Source of the DNA: Polyangium aurulentum
Lineage (GTDB): Bacteria; Myxococcota_A; Polyangia; Polyangiales; Polyangiaceae
Assembly (NCBI GenBank): GCA_945875545.1
Contig: CAMCKZ010000021.1
Location: 1 to 42,068 of the forward strand
Length of the DNA: 42,068 nucleotides
Reading direction: 5' to 3'
Part shown: piece by piece, positions 17,723 through 26,625 of the stretch
Layout: the number at the start of each line of letters is the position of its first letter
Numbering within the stretch: position 1 is the stretch's first letter
The notes under the pieces: model-generated
Database searches by the model: none
What the model saw: the letters and a program-made list of their open reading frames with translations, nothing else
Told to the model about the DNA's origin: nothing
Translations under genes and position numbers: made by a program

Positions 17723-20629
17723 TCAACGCGGCGTGTGCGCCCGGGCCCCAAGATGCCCCGCCAACAGGCGCTCAAACGCCCACGATGGCACGCGGTCTGG
17801 CTCATCGAACTCGAAGCCCACGGTGCGTTTTGCCCACACCTCGGCGGTGCCGCGCGCAAGGGTTTTTCCAGGTGCTTCACTTCCTCCCCGAGGCGGAAGC
17901 CGCAGCTTCGTGCCTCTGAGAATGGCGGGAACGATGGCCCTAAATCCGGGTGCCACGCGCGACGGATCGAAAGCCTCGACAATCGGCGGCGAGACCGCGT
18001 CGGCCACGGCCAAGGGCCCGAGCCCGAGCAGAAGCTCGATGGTTCTGAGCACACTCGGCGTTGTGTAACGCGTCTCGGAACGAACGCCAGACGCCACGCG
18101 CCCCCCGGCGAAAAGCACGAAGCTCCGGTGACTATGCACGTGGTCCGAACCATTTTGCGCATCGTCCTCGGTGACGATAATCACTGTATTTTCCCAGTAC
18201 TTGCTCTCGGCCACGCGTTCCACCAAACGACCTATGGCGTAGTCGTGGTCAGCCATTTGCGTGTCCGGCGTGTCGACGCCGTCGATGGCCTTATCGAAGT
18301 GCCCAAAGTGATCGTGCGACAGGCGCACGAGGGACAGAGACGGGAGGTCACCGCGTTCGACGAAGCCCTCAAACTCGCGCTCCCACGCATGTATACGATA
18401 CACATCCGGAAACTTCTGATCGTAACACCTAAAATACGGGTCTGTGCGATTGACGAGCGACGCCCTCGTGGGAAACGCGACCCGCGTTGAGGTTTTCCAG
18501 GGTTCGCGCAGTTCCGGCGACAAGTAGTTGGGGTCTGTGGCTGGAAGGTGCGTGCGCGAATCGTCGCAAAAGAAACCGTAGTTCCGGACCGACAGACCCT
18601 TGCGGAGAGCTTCGTCCCACAAGAACCCGGCACCCCCGCCCTCCGCCGACTCCACGGCACCGAAGTCTTTGGCCCCGGGCAACAGATCTTCGTCGTCCGG
18701 GGTTGCGGCGTTCCAGAGCTTGCGCTCGGCGACGGTGGCGAGGCCCACATTGATGCCCCGATTGCCCCCTTCCCACGCGTACGCGTATTTGCCACGCTGC
18801 GCGTATTCCGCTGGAATTACCCGCTCAAGCCACTCGCTGGTCCGCGCGCCGGTCGACCAGGGCCACCCCTGTCCCGAGACGTCGCCGGTCACAAAAAAAT
18901 GGTCGAGGGCCACGGCGTCTGCCAGCGCGTGCTGATTCGGCGACAGCCCGCGGCCCCAGAGGAGGAGGTTGCGATCGCCGTCCACGCCGTCGAGATCCGC
19001 GAACAGTTGATCGAACGTGCGATTCTCTCCGATGACGTAGATCACGTGCGAAACTTGTTTGCGAAGTTCGGTGTAGATTGCAGGTTCTTCCTCGCCAAGA
19101 ACATCGAGGCGCGCGTTGTCTCGCACGATATCGGTTAGGGTTTTTACAAGTGTTTTATCGTTGCCAAGGAGATGCGTGTAGATTGCAGCCTCTTGCTCCT
19201 GCAGCGTAAAGCCGACGCCGCGGCCGAGGGTGTACGGGTTCTTGACAGCCACCTCGGGCAACGACCACGGGCCGAGCGGGTTCGGTCCGCCCTCGGTCTT
19301 TGCGGTACCGACGACGAGCGACGCCCCCTCGTGCACGAGCGTTGTGGGGTAGAAACCCGTGGGCATGAACGAGGCCACGCGGGCCTGGGCGACACCGTTC
19401 GTCAGATCGATGCGTGCGACCGCATTCGCACCACCGAGGCTGACCGCGAGTTCTCTCTCATCTGGGGAAAAAGCCAGGGCATTTGGTCCAGAAATCCGCA
19501 ATTTCGGGTGCAGCCCGACGGAGAGCCGACCGGTCACCACGAGCTTGCTCGCGTCGACAAAAGAGACCGCATCGGCGTTGGCCTCGGCGACGACGAGCGT
19601 CGCGCAGTCTTTCGTGACCGCGAGGGCCACAGGAAGGGCGCCCACTTTCACACGCCCAAGGACCCGTTCTTCCTTCACGTCGACGACCACAATTTCATCG
19701 TCGCGAAGCGACGCGACGAAAGCCCGATGACCACACGCGGCGAGGGCATACGGGGCCTCACCCCCGGCCACGCCCTTTCCTGGCCTAAGGTCGACACGGC
19801 GAACGGCGCCTGGTAAAGTACTGCTATTTTCGTGAGCGCCAGGTACTTTCGCGGCGGCACGCGGGAGCGAAAAAAAGGCCAGCGCGTCATTCCCGTGAAG
19901 GACAGCCATCGCCTTTTCGCCATCCGCCGACAGCGCCACCTCGCCCACAAACGGACCCGACCCGAGCCCGAGGCCGCCAAGTCCGTGGATGGTCTTGAGC
20001 CCCACATCGATGCGTGCAGTTTGCACAAACCCCGCTGCGCCCTCATCAAAGATGTAGAATGCATCATCTCCGCCGCCGCCCACGAGAAGCCGCCTGCCGT
20101 CTTTGGATGCGGAAATCCCGCCGAGCGATGCGGGAATGGGGAACGCTTTTTCCACCGCGTGGTCCCCATCGCCGCGGAGAATAAAGAGCCAATTTCCAGC
20201 TGTTTCGGGATGGTAGGCCCCGGCGCCATCGCTCGCACGATCGAAGCCCGTGGTGACAACCGCCAAATGCGCACCGGCGCGCGTCAATGAAGCCGGGAGG
20301 CCTGCGCGAAAGTCGGGTGCCACACGAAGTCCTGGGTTGAGATCCACGCGCACCGTTCCCGGAACGGCGTCACGGGTGAGAGTGAAACCGGTGGACAGCC
20401 CGACGATGTCGGTACCCGTCGCGGACCCCCCGGCGACGCGTTCGCCGGGCCCCAAAATCGGTCGAACGATGGTGGTGCCCAGGGAGCGAGAGACCGAACG
20501 TCCGTCGATAGTTGCGACGCGCGCGCCCTTTTGAGTGGGCGAAACGCAGGCGACGACGACGGGAATGAGCAACCCGGGCGCCCACGGTAACCGAGTCCAA
20601 CGAGCGAATGCCACGCGGAAAGAGCCCAT
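17723..20629 (-). CDS. Lipoprotein with YVTN-type beta-propeller and C-terminal phosphoesterase domain
   Basis: The predicted 968-residue lipoprotein starts with a signal ending LLIPVVVAC. Residues about 50-500 form a YncE-like seven-bladed propeller (repeats of the kind VGALPVALAVTKDCATLVVAEANAD). From about 525 comes a phospholipase C/acid-phosphatase-type phosphoesterase domain: HVIYVIGENRTFDQLF, DHFFVTGDVSGQGWPW, LSHDHFGHFDKA and VIIVTEDDAQNGSDHVHSHR, which supply the metal-binding Asp, Glu and His residues. It probably acts at the cell surface or in the periplasm on a phosphate ester. The frame is open to 20950, overlapping the divergent BtaA-like gene; I chose the ATG that gives the lipoprotein signal. 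The start remains uncertain. Confidence 0.82.
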   Translation of the reverse strand: MGSFRVAFARWTRLPWAPGLLIPVVVACVSPTQKGARVATIDGRSVSRSLGTTIVRPILGPGERVAGGSATGTDIVGLSTGFTLTRDAVPGTVRVDLNPGLRVAPDFRAGLPASLTRAGAHLAVVTTGFDRASDGAGAYHPETAGNWLFILRGDGDHAVEKAFPIPASLGGISASKDGRRLLVGGGGDDAFYIFDEGAAGFVQTARIDVGLKTIHGLGGLGLGSGPFVGEVALSADGEKAMAVLHGNDALAFFSLPRAAAKVPGAHENSSTLPGAVRRVDLRPGKGVAGGEAPYALAACGHRAFVASLRDDEIVVVDVKEERVLGRVKVGALPVALAVTKDCATLVVAEANADAVSFVDASKLVVTGRLSVGLHPKLRISGPNALAFSPDERELAVSLGGANAVARIDLTNGVAQARVASFMPTGFYPTTLVHEGASLVVGTAKTEGGPNPLGPWSLPEVAVKNPYTLGRGVGFTLQEQEAAIYTHLLGNDKTLVKTLTDIVRDNARLDVLGEEEPAIYTELRKQVSHVIYVIGENRTFDQLFADLDGVDGDRNLLLWGRGLSPNQHALADAVALDHFFVTGDVSGQGWPWSTGARTSEWLERVIPAEYAQRGKYAYAWEGGNRGINVGLATVAERKLWNAATPDDEDLLPGAKDFGAVESAEGGGAGFLWDEALRKGLSVRNYGFFCDDSRTHLPATDPNYLSPELREPWKTSTRVAFPTRASLVNRTDPYFRCYDQKFPDVYRIHAWEREFEGFVERGDLPSLSLVRLSHDHFGHFDKAIDGVDTPDTQMADHDYAIGRLVERVAESKYWENTVIIVTEDDAQNGSDHVHSHRSFVLFAGGRVASGVRSETRYTTPSVLRTIELLLGLGPLAVADAVSPPIVEAFDPSRVAPGFRAIVPAILRGTKLRLPPRGGSEAPGKTLARGTAEVWAKRTVGFEFDEPDRVPSWAFERLLAGHLGARAHTPR

Positions 20630-20781
20630 GACCCGGAGGGTACGCCCGTTTGAGGACGAGGCCGAGGCCCTCTGAATTCGCTGGAGCTCCGCCGAGTCCT
20701 TCTGCATGATGCAAAGCCAGCGTCGCCGGGCGCCTCGACAAGTGGGCCGGGAATCGCGAACGACTGGAAGCCAGGACCACC

Positions 20782-21909
20782 ATGCCCGAATCGATCGAGC
20801 GGCTATTTGCCGAGGGAACGCTACGCTACTCCCAAGTTTGGGAAGACCACCTCCTCGTCGAAGACGGCTTGAAGGCGGGCCCCGGCGACGACGTGCTCTC
20901 CATCGCCAGCGCGGGGTGCAACGTCCTCGGTCTGCTGCTTCGCGAGCCAAAACGCGTGGTCGCCATCGATCTCAACCCGAGCCAACTGAGCGTCGTTGAG
21001 TTGAAGCTGCGGGCCATCGAGCATTTGACCCACGAAGAATTCGTGAACCTGATCGGCATTCGCGAGGGCCTCGACCGCATCGCGCTTTACGAAAAAGTTC
21101 GGCCGCATTTGTCGGAGCGAGCACGCCAGTGGTGCGATGTGCGCGAGGGAGATTTCATCGCGGGTCTTCACTGGAGCGGCCGCCTCGAAGCGTTCTTTCG
21201 CGCTTGGCGCGAGGGCGGGCTTGGCCGCGTGCACAGCAAAGAAATCATCGACCAGATGCTGTCGTTTGAAAACCTCGAGGACCAGAAAGCCTTCTTCCTT
21301 GACCACTTCGGCACCGAGGGCGTTAAGCGCGAAATTGCTGCTTATTTCACGGTGGAACGCATTGGCGGCGAGGGGCGCGACGAGCGGCAGATGCGTTACG
21401 TCGCCGGCGCAGAAGACAAAAACGCGCGCCTCGCGAAGTACTTTTTCAATCGCTTCGCGACCATCTGCACCGCGACGCCGTCGTCACAAAATTGTTACCT
21501 CGAATCGATCTTGACTTCGCGTTACCGCAACCTCGAGAACATCCAGACCTACTTGCATCCGGCCAACTACGATCGACTGAAGTCGCTGGTGCCCCGCGTC
21601 GAACTCGTCAACGAAGAGGTCGGCGCTTACATCAAGAGTCAGCCCGTGAACGCGCTCAACAAGGCCAATCTTTCCGACCTTTTCGAGTACCTGAGCGAAG
21701 AGGTCTGCGAAGACATGTTTCGCACCATCGGTGAGCGATTTCGCGTCGGCGGGCGCATTATTTACTGGAACCTCTTCGTTCCCCGCTCGGCCCCGGAGCA
21801 CCTGCGCGCCCTTATCGCGCCGCAAGAGGCGGAAGCCCAAGCACTTTATGCGCGCGATCGCGCTCTCTTTTACAGCGCGTTCCACGTCGATGAGGTCCAG
21901 CCCCGATGA
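20782..21909 (+). CDS. BtaA-like S-adenosylmethionine:diacylglycerol 3-amino-3-carboxypropyl transferase (DUF3419)
   Basis: BtaA transfers the aminocarboxypropyl group of SAM to diacylglycerol in betaine-lipid synthesis; the wider DUF3419 family shares this chemistry. The SAM-binding region reads DDVLSIASAGCNVLGLLL (about residues 35-52) with VVAIDLNPSQLSVVELK (59-75). The middle has RNLENIQTYLHPANYDRL and the C-terminus GERFRVGGRIIYWNLFVP, as in family members. The length (375) is in the normal range. The start has AGGA five bases upstream. Its TGA overlaps the ATG of the next gene (ATGA at 21906-21909), which means translational coupling. The N-methyltransferase BtaB, needed to finish a betaine lipid, is not in the window, so the product may differ. 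Confidence 0.85.
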   Translation: MPESIERLFAEGTLRYSQVWEDHLLVEDGLKAGPGDDVLSIASAGCNVLGLLLREPKRVVAIDLNPSQLSVVELKLRAIEHLTHEEFVNLIGIREGLDRIALYEKVRPHLSERARQWCDVREGDFIAGLHWSGRLEAFFRAWREGGLGRVHSKEIIDQMLSFENLEDQKAFFLDHFGTEGVKREIAAYFTVERIGGEGRDERQMRYVAGAEDKNARLAKYFFNRFATICTATPSSQNCYLESILTSRYRNLENIQTYLHPANYDRLKSLVPRVELVNEEVGAYIKSQPVNALNKANLSDLFEYLSEEVCEDMFRTIGERFRVGGRIIYWNLFVPRSAPEHLRALIAPQEAEAQALYARDRALFYSAFHVDEVQPR

Positions 21910-24653
21910 GTGCCCGAAATGTTCGCGGCGACGACCGCAAATCCCGTCGTTTTCGCTTCCCCGACGATCAACTCCCAAATGTCAAGCTTGAACGCGACGG
22001 CACCACTTGGGTCGCTTTTTTGGCGGATATTTCCGAAGATGGCGCGATGGTGCGCCTTGAGGGTGAGGTGCCCGCGGTAAGGGCCACCGTCGACCTGGTG
22101 CTGACGGACTTCGTCGCCCTCGGAATCGCGCCACTGCACGGCATGACTGTGCATTCGGTGACCCACGCCTCGAACGGCACGAGCTCCGTCGTCGTCACCA
22201 CCGAAGGCGAAGAAAATAGAGCCGTGCTGTGGCAATTGGTTGAACTGTTGTCGGTTGGGGCCGCCGCCGCCGCGGGGCAAATTGCTCGCGACGACGTCCC
22301 GCGTATTCCTGGTCGCGGCACTTACAACGACGCCGCCCGGCGCGATCGGCTCAACTTTTTGCGAAAAGTCAGCGGCGCTAATCTCAGCGCCCTCGACGAA
22401 ACGCGCCTCGATCCGGAGCGCCTAAGCAGCAACATTGAGAACATGGTCGGCGCCATCGAGGTGCCCGTTGGCATCGGCGGTCCCCTGCTTTTTCGCGGCC
22501 AAGAGGCCCGCGGCATGATCTACGCGCCGATGGCCACCACCGAGGGAGCGCTCGTCGCCTCGGTCACCCGCGGCGCCACGGCCATCACGCGCGCCGGCGG
22601 CTGCATCACGCGCGTGCTCGGTCAACGCATGATGCGCGTGCCCCTCTTCGTGCTCTCGAGCCTCAACGGCGCGGTGATTTTTGCCCAGTGGATTCGCGAA
22701 CACGTCGACAAGATTCGCGACCAGGTTCGCCAAGTCACGCGCCATGGCAAGCTCGTTTCCGTGGAGCCCATCATTCAGGGCAACATGGTCAACCTGAACT
22801 TCCTCTACGAAACCGGCGACGCCGCGGGTCAGAACATGACCACAGCGTGCACGTGGCACGCCGTTCAGTGGATCGTCCGGCAAATGAAGTTCTTCCGGGA
22901 AATCGAGATCCGCGATTTCGTTTTGGAAGGCAACATGAGCGGCGACAAAAAAGTCACCTATGGGTCGTTTCTCAACGGGCGAGGCACGCGGGTTGTGGCC
23001 GAGGCATTCATCCCCGGCGACATCTTCAAGGACGTCCTAAAACTCGACCCCACAGCCTTCGTCAAAGGCATTGCACGGGCCCAGGCGGGCGGAATCGCCG
23101 TGGGCATGGTCGGCTTCACGATCAACGCGGCAAACGTCATTGGCGCGATGTTCACGGCGCTCGGTCAAGACATCGCCTGCGTGCATGAATCCTCCGTCGC
23201 GCAGCTTCACGCCGAAAACGTCGACGACGGCGTTTACGCCTCCATCGTTCTCCCGGCCCTCATCGTTGGCTCCGTGGGCGGCGGCACTCACTTGCCTGCG
23301 CAGCGCGCGCTTCTCGACAGCATCGGCTGCGTAGGCGCAGGAAAATCACAGCGTTTGGCGGAAATCATCGCGGGCTTTTGCCTGGCCCTTGACCTCAGCA
23401 CCGGGGCCGCGATGGCCTCGGGTCAGTTCGCGCACGCCCACGATCGCCTGGGCCGAAACCGCCCTGTCGAGTGGTTCTCCAAGAAAGATTTGACCCCCGC
23501 GTTCTTCGAGGCGGCCCTGCAAAAAAGCCTCGGTGACGCGGGCCTCAAAGTATCGGTCGTCGAGCCCGTCACGATGACCATGGGCTCCAGCATCATCGCC
23601 GATATTTCCAGTCGCAACATGGAGAAGCAGGTCGGGTTCTTTCCGATGCGTGCATATTACACGTCATCATCGGGCGAAGACTCCCATGTCGATGTCGTCT
23701 TGAAATCGAAGCCCCTCGACCAAGAAATCATCATGCTGGCCAACCGCATGGCGGCCATGTGCGGGCCGCGCGTGGCCACCGCCCACGACAAGGCGAAAGC
23801 GCGCACGGGTTTCTTGGCCTCGCACACGCGCGAGCTTGCCATTTACCGCCAAACAGACCCGCGCTTTGTGGCCCACACGCCCCGCGTTTTTCTGCTCTTC
23901 GAAGACGCAAAGCGCGAAGCCTACGTTCTCGGCATCGAGAAACTCTCGGGCCTGCTGCTCATGGATTCGGTCGAAGAGCCCGAAAAATGGACGCGCGCCG
24001 ACGTGCGCACGGTCCTCGACGGTGCCGCCGAACTCCACGCGATTTGGCTCGGTCGCGAGGCTGAACTCGCCGGGCAACCATGGATAGGCGAGATTCCGAG
24101 CACGAAGCAGCGCACCGAACTGCGTGAACTCTGGGACTCCCTAATCGTCCAAGCGTCCAGCGAATTCCCTGAACTTCTTAACCTCGAAGAAGCCGACCTC
24201 GTGCGCTCTTTTATCAAGACGACGCAGGCTTGGTGGCCCGAACTCGAGGCTATGCCTCGAACCCTCTGCCACAACGACTTCAACCCTCGAAACTTGGCGA
24301 TTCGCGCCGACGACAGCGGCACGAGACTCTGCGCCTACGACTGGGAACTCGCGACGCTCCACGTGCCCCAGCACGACGTGGGGGAATTTCTCGCCTTCGT
24401 TTTGCCCGCGGGCTTCGAGGCCGACCTGCTGTGGGAATACGTGGAATATGCACGCATTGCCCTGGAGAAAAGCAGCGAAAAGCCCATCGATGCCGCCCAA
24501 TGGAAGCGGGGGTTTCAGCTTTCCTTGCGCGACCTCGCGCTTGATCGCTTCGCCCAATACACGATGGCGCACGTCTTCAAACAGTACTCCTTTTTGGAGT
24601 ACGCGATGCGGAACCTCATTCGCATGATCGCGTTCGCGGAAGCGGCACCCTGA
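21906..24653 (+). CDS. PilZ - class I HMG-CoA reductase - APH/choline-kinase-like phosphotransferase fusion
   Basis: The 915-residue protein has three recognisable parts. (1) Residues 1 to about 115 are a PilZ domain with both c-di-GMP motifs, RKSRR (11-15) and DISEDG (41-46). (2) Residues about 140-585 are HMG-CoA reductase of class I type: IENMVGAIEVPVG with Glu178, ATTEGALVASV, GQNMTTACTWHA, EGNMSGDKK with Lys348, GQD with Asp422, GSVGGGTHLPAQ, and His512 aligning with the catalytic His, so the catalytic tetrad appears intact. (3) Residues about 590-915 form a kinase-like domain: VVLKSK (Lys600/602), TRELAIY (Glu643), CHNDFNPRN (Asp791, Asn796) and YDWE (Asp812). HMGR normally makes mevalonate from HMG-CoA with NADPH; the kinase substrate is unknown. 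The gene is coupled to the BtaA-like gene by a 4-base overlap. Confidence 0.88.
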   Translation: MSARNVRGDDRKSRRFRFPDDQLPNVKLERDGTTWVAFLADISEDGAMVRLEGEVPAVRATVDLVLTDFVALGIAPLHGMTVHSVTHASNGTSSVVVTTEGEENRAVLWQLVELLSVGAAAAAGQIARDDVPRIPGRGTYNDAARRDRLNFLRKVSGANLSALDETRLDPERLSSNIENMVGAIEVPVGIGGPLLFRGQEARGMIYAPMATTEGALVASVTRGATAITRAGGCITRVLGQRMMRVPLFVLSSLNGAVIFAQWIREHVDKIRDQVRQVTRHGKLVSVEPIIQGNMVNLNFLYETGDAAGQNMTTACTWHAVQWIVRQMKFFREIEIRDFVLEGNMSGDKKVTYGSFLNGRGTRVVAEAFIPGDIFKDVLKLDPTAFVKGIARAQAGGIAVGMVGFTINAANVIGAMFTALGQDIACVHESSVAQLHAENVDDGVYASIVLPALIVGSVGGGTHLPAQRALLDSIGCVGAGKSQRLAEIIAGFCLALDLSTGAAMASGQFAHAHDRLGRNRPVEWFSKKDLTPAFFEAALQKSLGDAGLKVSVVEPVTMTMGSSIIADISSRNMEKQVGFFPMRAYYTSSSGEDSHVDVVLKSKPLDQEIIMLANRMAAMCGPRVATAHDKAKARTGFLASHTRELAIYRQTDPRFVAHTPRVFLLFEDAKREAYVLGIEKLSGLLLMDSVEEPEKWTRADVRTVLDGAAELHAIWLGREAELAGQPWIGEIPSTKQRTELRELWDSLIVQASSEFPELLNLEEADLVRSFIKTTQAWWPELEAMPRTLCHNDFNPRNLAIRADDSGTRLCAYDWELATLHVPQHDVGEFLAFVLPAGFEADLLWEYVEYARIALEKSSEKPIDAAQWKRGFQLSLRDLALDRFAQYTMAHVFKQYSFLEYAMRNLIRMIAFAEAAP

Positions 24654-24703
24654 ACGAAAAACGGGTAATGCCCGGGCACGCTTTTTTTACTGTTCGGAGT
24701 CCC

Positions 24704-26053
24704 GTGAGCCACAGCCATTCTTTTGCCGCCAAATTCCTTGGGCCCGCGCTGGTCGCCGGCCTTGCGGTTGCCCTTTCGGGCCTCGGCTGCGGAGGTGTCG
24801 CGCTCGGCGATTCAACCCCAGACGGCGGCCTCGACGCCGACGGTGCCCTTTTTGACGACGCCTCCGTGCGGATCCCGGACGGCGCGCCGATGCCCGCAGC
24901 CGATGGTGCCACGCGGCCCGAAGGTGGGCCCCTTCCCCCGTTTGTCGATGGCGGCGGCGGCCCCATTTTGCAGGATGGGGGCGGCCCCATAGTGATCGAC
25001 GGTGGCCCGGTGATCCTCGTCGATGCGGGCCCCGGCGCCGGGTGCGCGGCACCGAGCGGGGTCTGCGGGGGCGTTTGTGTGCCCCTGCAAACCGACGGAA
25101 ACAATTGCGGCACATGCAATACGCGTTGCGCTGGTCGCACGGTCTGTTCTGCCGGTTCGTGTGTGTGTGTCCCCGGCGAGGCCTTGTGCAACGGTCAGTG
25201 CACCACAACGTCGAGCGATGCGCGCCACTGCGGCACGTGCAACAACGCTTGCGGCGCGAGCCAGGTTTGCTCGAATGGCGTTTGCACGACGCAATGCGGA
25301 GCAACTCAGCAAAATTGCAACGGTTCATGCGCAGACCTTCAAACCAACGGGCAAAACTGCGGCCGCTGCGCAAACGCTTGTGGCACAGGTCAGGTATGTA
25401 CGGCCGGGTCTTGCACCTGCGCCGTGGGCAATTCGTGCCGCGGCCAGTGCGTCAACTACACGACGGACGCGCAAAATTGTGGCGGCTGCGGCAACCAGTG
25501 CGGTAACGGCCAGGTGTGCAGCAACTCCGCGTGCATCTGCCCGGGAGGTACCACCGCGTGCGGCAACACATGCCGCAACCTCCAAAGCGACGCGCAAGCC
25601 TGCGGCTCGTGCGGAACCCAGTGCCCCGCAGCCGCACAGTGTCTGCTCGGCGTATGTGCGTGTCCCACCGGCGCCAGCGTGTGCGCCGGTGCCTGCACCT
25701 ACCTGCAAACGAGCCCGCGAAACTGCGGCAGCTGCGGCACTGGGTGCACCAATACCCAGGTCTGCAATGGCGGCACGTGCGGAACAACCTGCACAGGTGC
25801 CCTTACGAAATGCACGGGGGCTAACGGTGCCTCCGTCTGCGTTGATCTCCTCACAAACATCGGCAGCTGCGGCATCTGCGGTCAGGTCTGCGCGCAAAAC
25901 CTAGCGTGTGTGGGCGGGGCCTGCACGTGCGCGCCGCCGTTTATCATCTGCGCCGGTCGTTGCCTCGACCCACGCACCGCCCAGACCAACTGCGGTTCGT
26001 GTGGGTTCACGTGTGGCACCGGCCAAACCTGCCGCAGTGGCACCTGCAGCTAA
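24704..26053 (+). CDS. Cys-rich lipoprotein with tandem Stig1-like repeats
   Basis: A signal peptide ends in the lipobox LSGLGC (Cys29), followed by an Asp/Gly/Pro-rich linker and about eight or nine imperfect repeats of 34-38 residues with the pattern C...C...(D/N)xxxCGxCxxxC...xVCxxGxCxC. This is the Stig1-like repeat often annotated in Myxococcota surface proteins. The many paired Cys suggest disulphide-locked modules on the cell surface; the ligand is unknown. I prefer the GTG at 24704, with GGAG four bases upstream. An ATG at 24668 would add 12 residues but lies in a short GC-rich hairpin-plus-T-run (24662-24688) that may terminate the upstream operon. Confidence 0.8.
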   Translation: MSHSHSFAAKFLGPALVAGLAVALSGLGCGGVALGDSTPDGGLDADGALFDDASVRIPDGAPMPAADGATRPEGGPLPPFVDGGGGPILQDGGGPIVIDGGPVILVDAGPGAGCAAPSGVCGGVCVPLQTDGNNCGTCNTRCAGRTVCSAGSCVCVPGEALCNGQCTTTSSDARHCGTCNNACGASQVCSNGVCTTQCGATQQNCNGSCADLQTNGQNCGRCANACGTGQVCTAGSCTCAVGNSCRGQCVNYTTDAQNCGGCGNQCGNGQVCSNSACICPGGTTACGNTCRNLQSDAQACGSCGTQCPAAAQCLLGVCACPTGASVCAGACTYLQTSPRNCGSCGTGCTNTQVCNGGTCGTTCTGALTKCTGANGASVCVDLLTNIGSCGICGQVCAQNLACVGGACTCAPPFIICAGRCLDPRTAQTNCGSCGFTCGTGQTCRSGTCS

Positions 26054-26070
26054 GGCCCTGGTTAACCCGC

Positions 26071-26120
26071 TGCGACCGGGTGCCACCGGGTGTGACCGGG
26101 TGCGACCGGGTGCCACCGGG
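26071..26120. repeat. Five 10-base tandem repeats
   Basis: Units TGCGACCGGG, TGCCACCGGG, TGTGACCGGG, TGCGACCGGG and TGCCACCGGG follow directly on each other just after the Stig1-repeat gene and upstream of the metal-chelating protein gene. Units 1-2 and 4-5 are identical pairs, consistent with recent slippage. I see no coding role. Confidence 0.9.
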
Positions 26121-26173
26121 TGAGCCCATCTCCCGCTCCCCGAATGGCACATCCCGCGACAGCATGCACACCT

Positions 26174-26623
26174 ATGGACACACCCGAAGTAACCGAAGCC
26201 CCGCTCGTCCCCCGAATACGCACGTGCGACGGCTGCACCGCGTGCTGCGAAGGCTGGCTCACAGCCGACGTACACGGAAAGTACATGTATTCCGGGCGAA
26301 TGTGCCACTTCAAGGGCCCCGGTCACTGCACCATCTACGACCAGCGCCCCGGTTTGTGCGTGAACTTTCGCTGCGAATGGATAGACAACAACGACATTCC
26401 TGAATGGCTCAAGCCCAGCCTCAGCAAAGTCATCATGTACCGCCGCATGGTCAACGACATCGGCTACATCAATATCGTCGAAACCGGTGCCAAGATGGAT
26501 TCAACGCATTTGAATTGGATCATTCTACACGCACTCCAAAATGGGCTTAATATCCGTTACATGGTGGACAGCGGCTGGAATTTCATTGGCTCCCCCGAGT
26601 TTCTAGCGGCCATGAACCAATAA
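26174..26623 (+). CDS. CxxCxxCC-type zinc/iron-chelating domain protein
   Basis: The 149-residue product carries the signature CDGCTACC (Cys18, 21, 24, 25) followed by MCHFKGPGHCTIYDQRPGLCVNFRC, the pattern of the YkgJ-like putative metal-chelating family, whose members probably bind an iron-sulphur cluster or zinc. Biochemical function in the family is mostly unknown. The second half (residues 60-149) is a non-Cys helical region ending in FLAAMNQ. The start is uncertain: a GTG at 26120 inside the tandem repeat and an ATG at 26147 are in frame, but the conserved domain begins only after 26210. It ends two bases before the next gene's possible TTG start. Confidence 0.75.
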   Translation: MDTPEVTEAPLVPRIRTCDGCTACCEGWLTADVHGKYMYSGRMCHFKGPGHCTIYDQRPGLCVNFRCEWIDNNDIPEWLKPSLSKVIMYRRMVNDIGYINIVETGAKMDSTHLNWIILHALQNGLNIRYMVDSGWNFIGSPEFLAAMNQ

Positions 26624-26625
26624 TA

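Noticed and set aside
20630-20950. N-terminal extension of the propeller-phosphoesterase frame to 20950
   Set aside because: It is Arg-rich, overlaps the divergent BtaA-like gene and puts the lipoprotein signal far from the start.
26071-26120. 10-base tandem array considered as a CRISPR array
   Set aside because: There are no spacers between units, and no cas gene is in the window.
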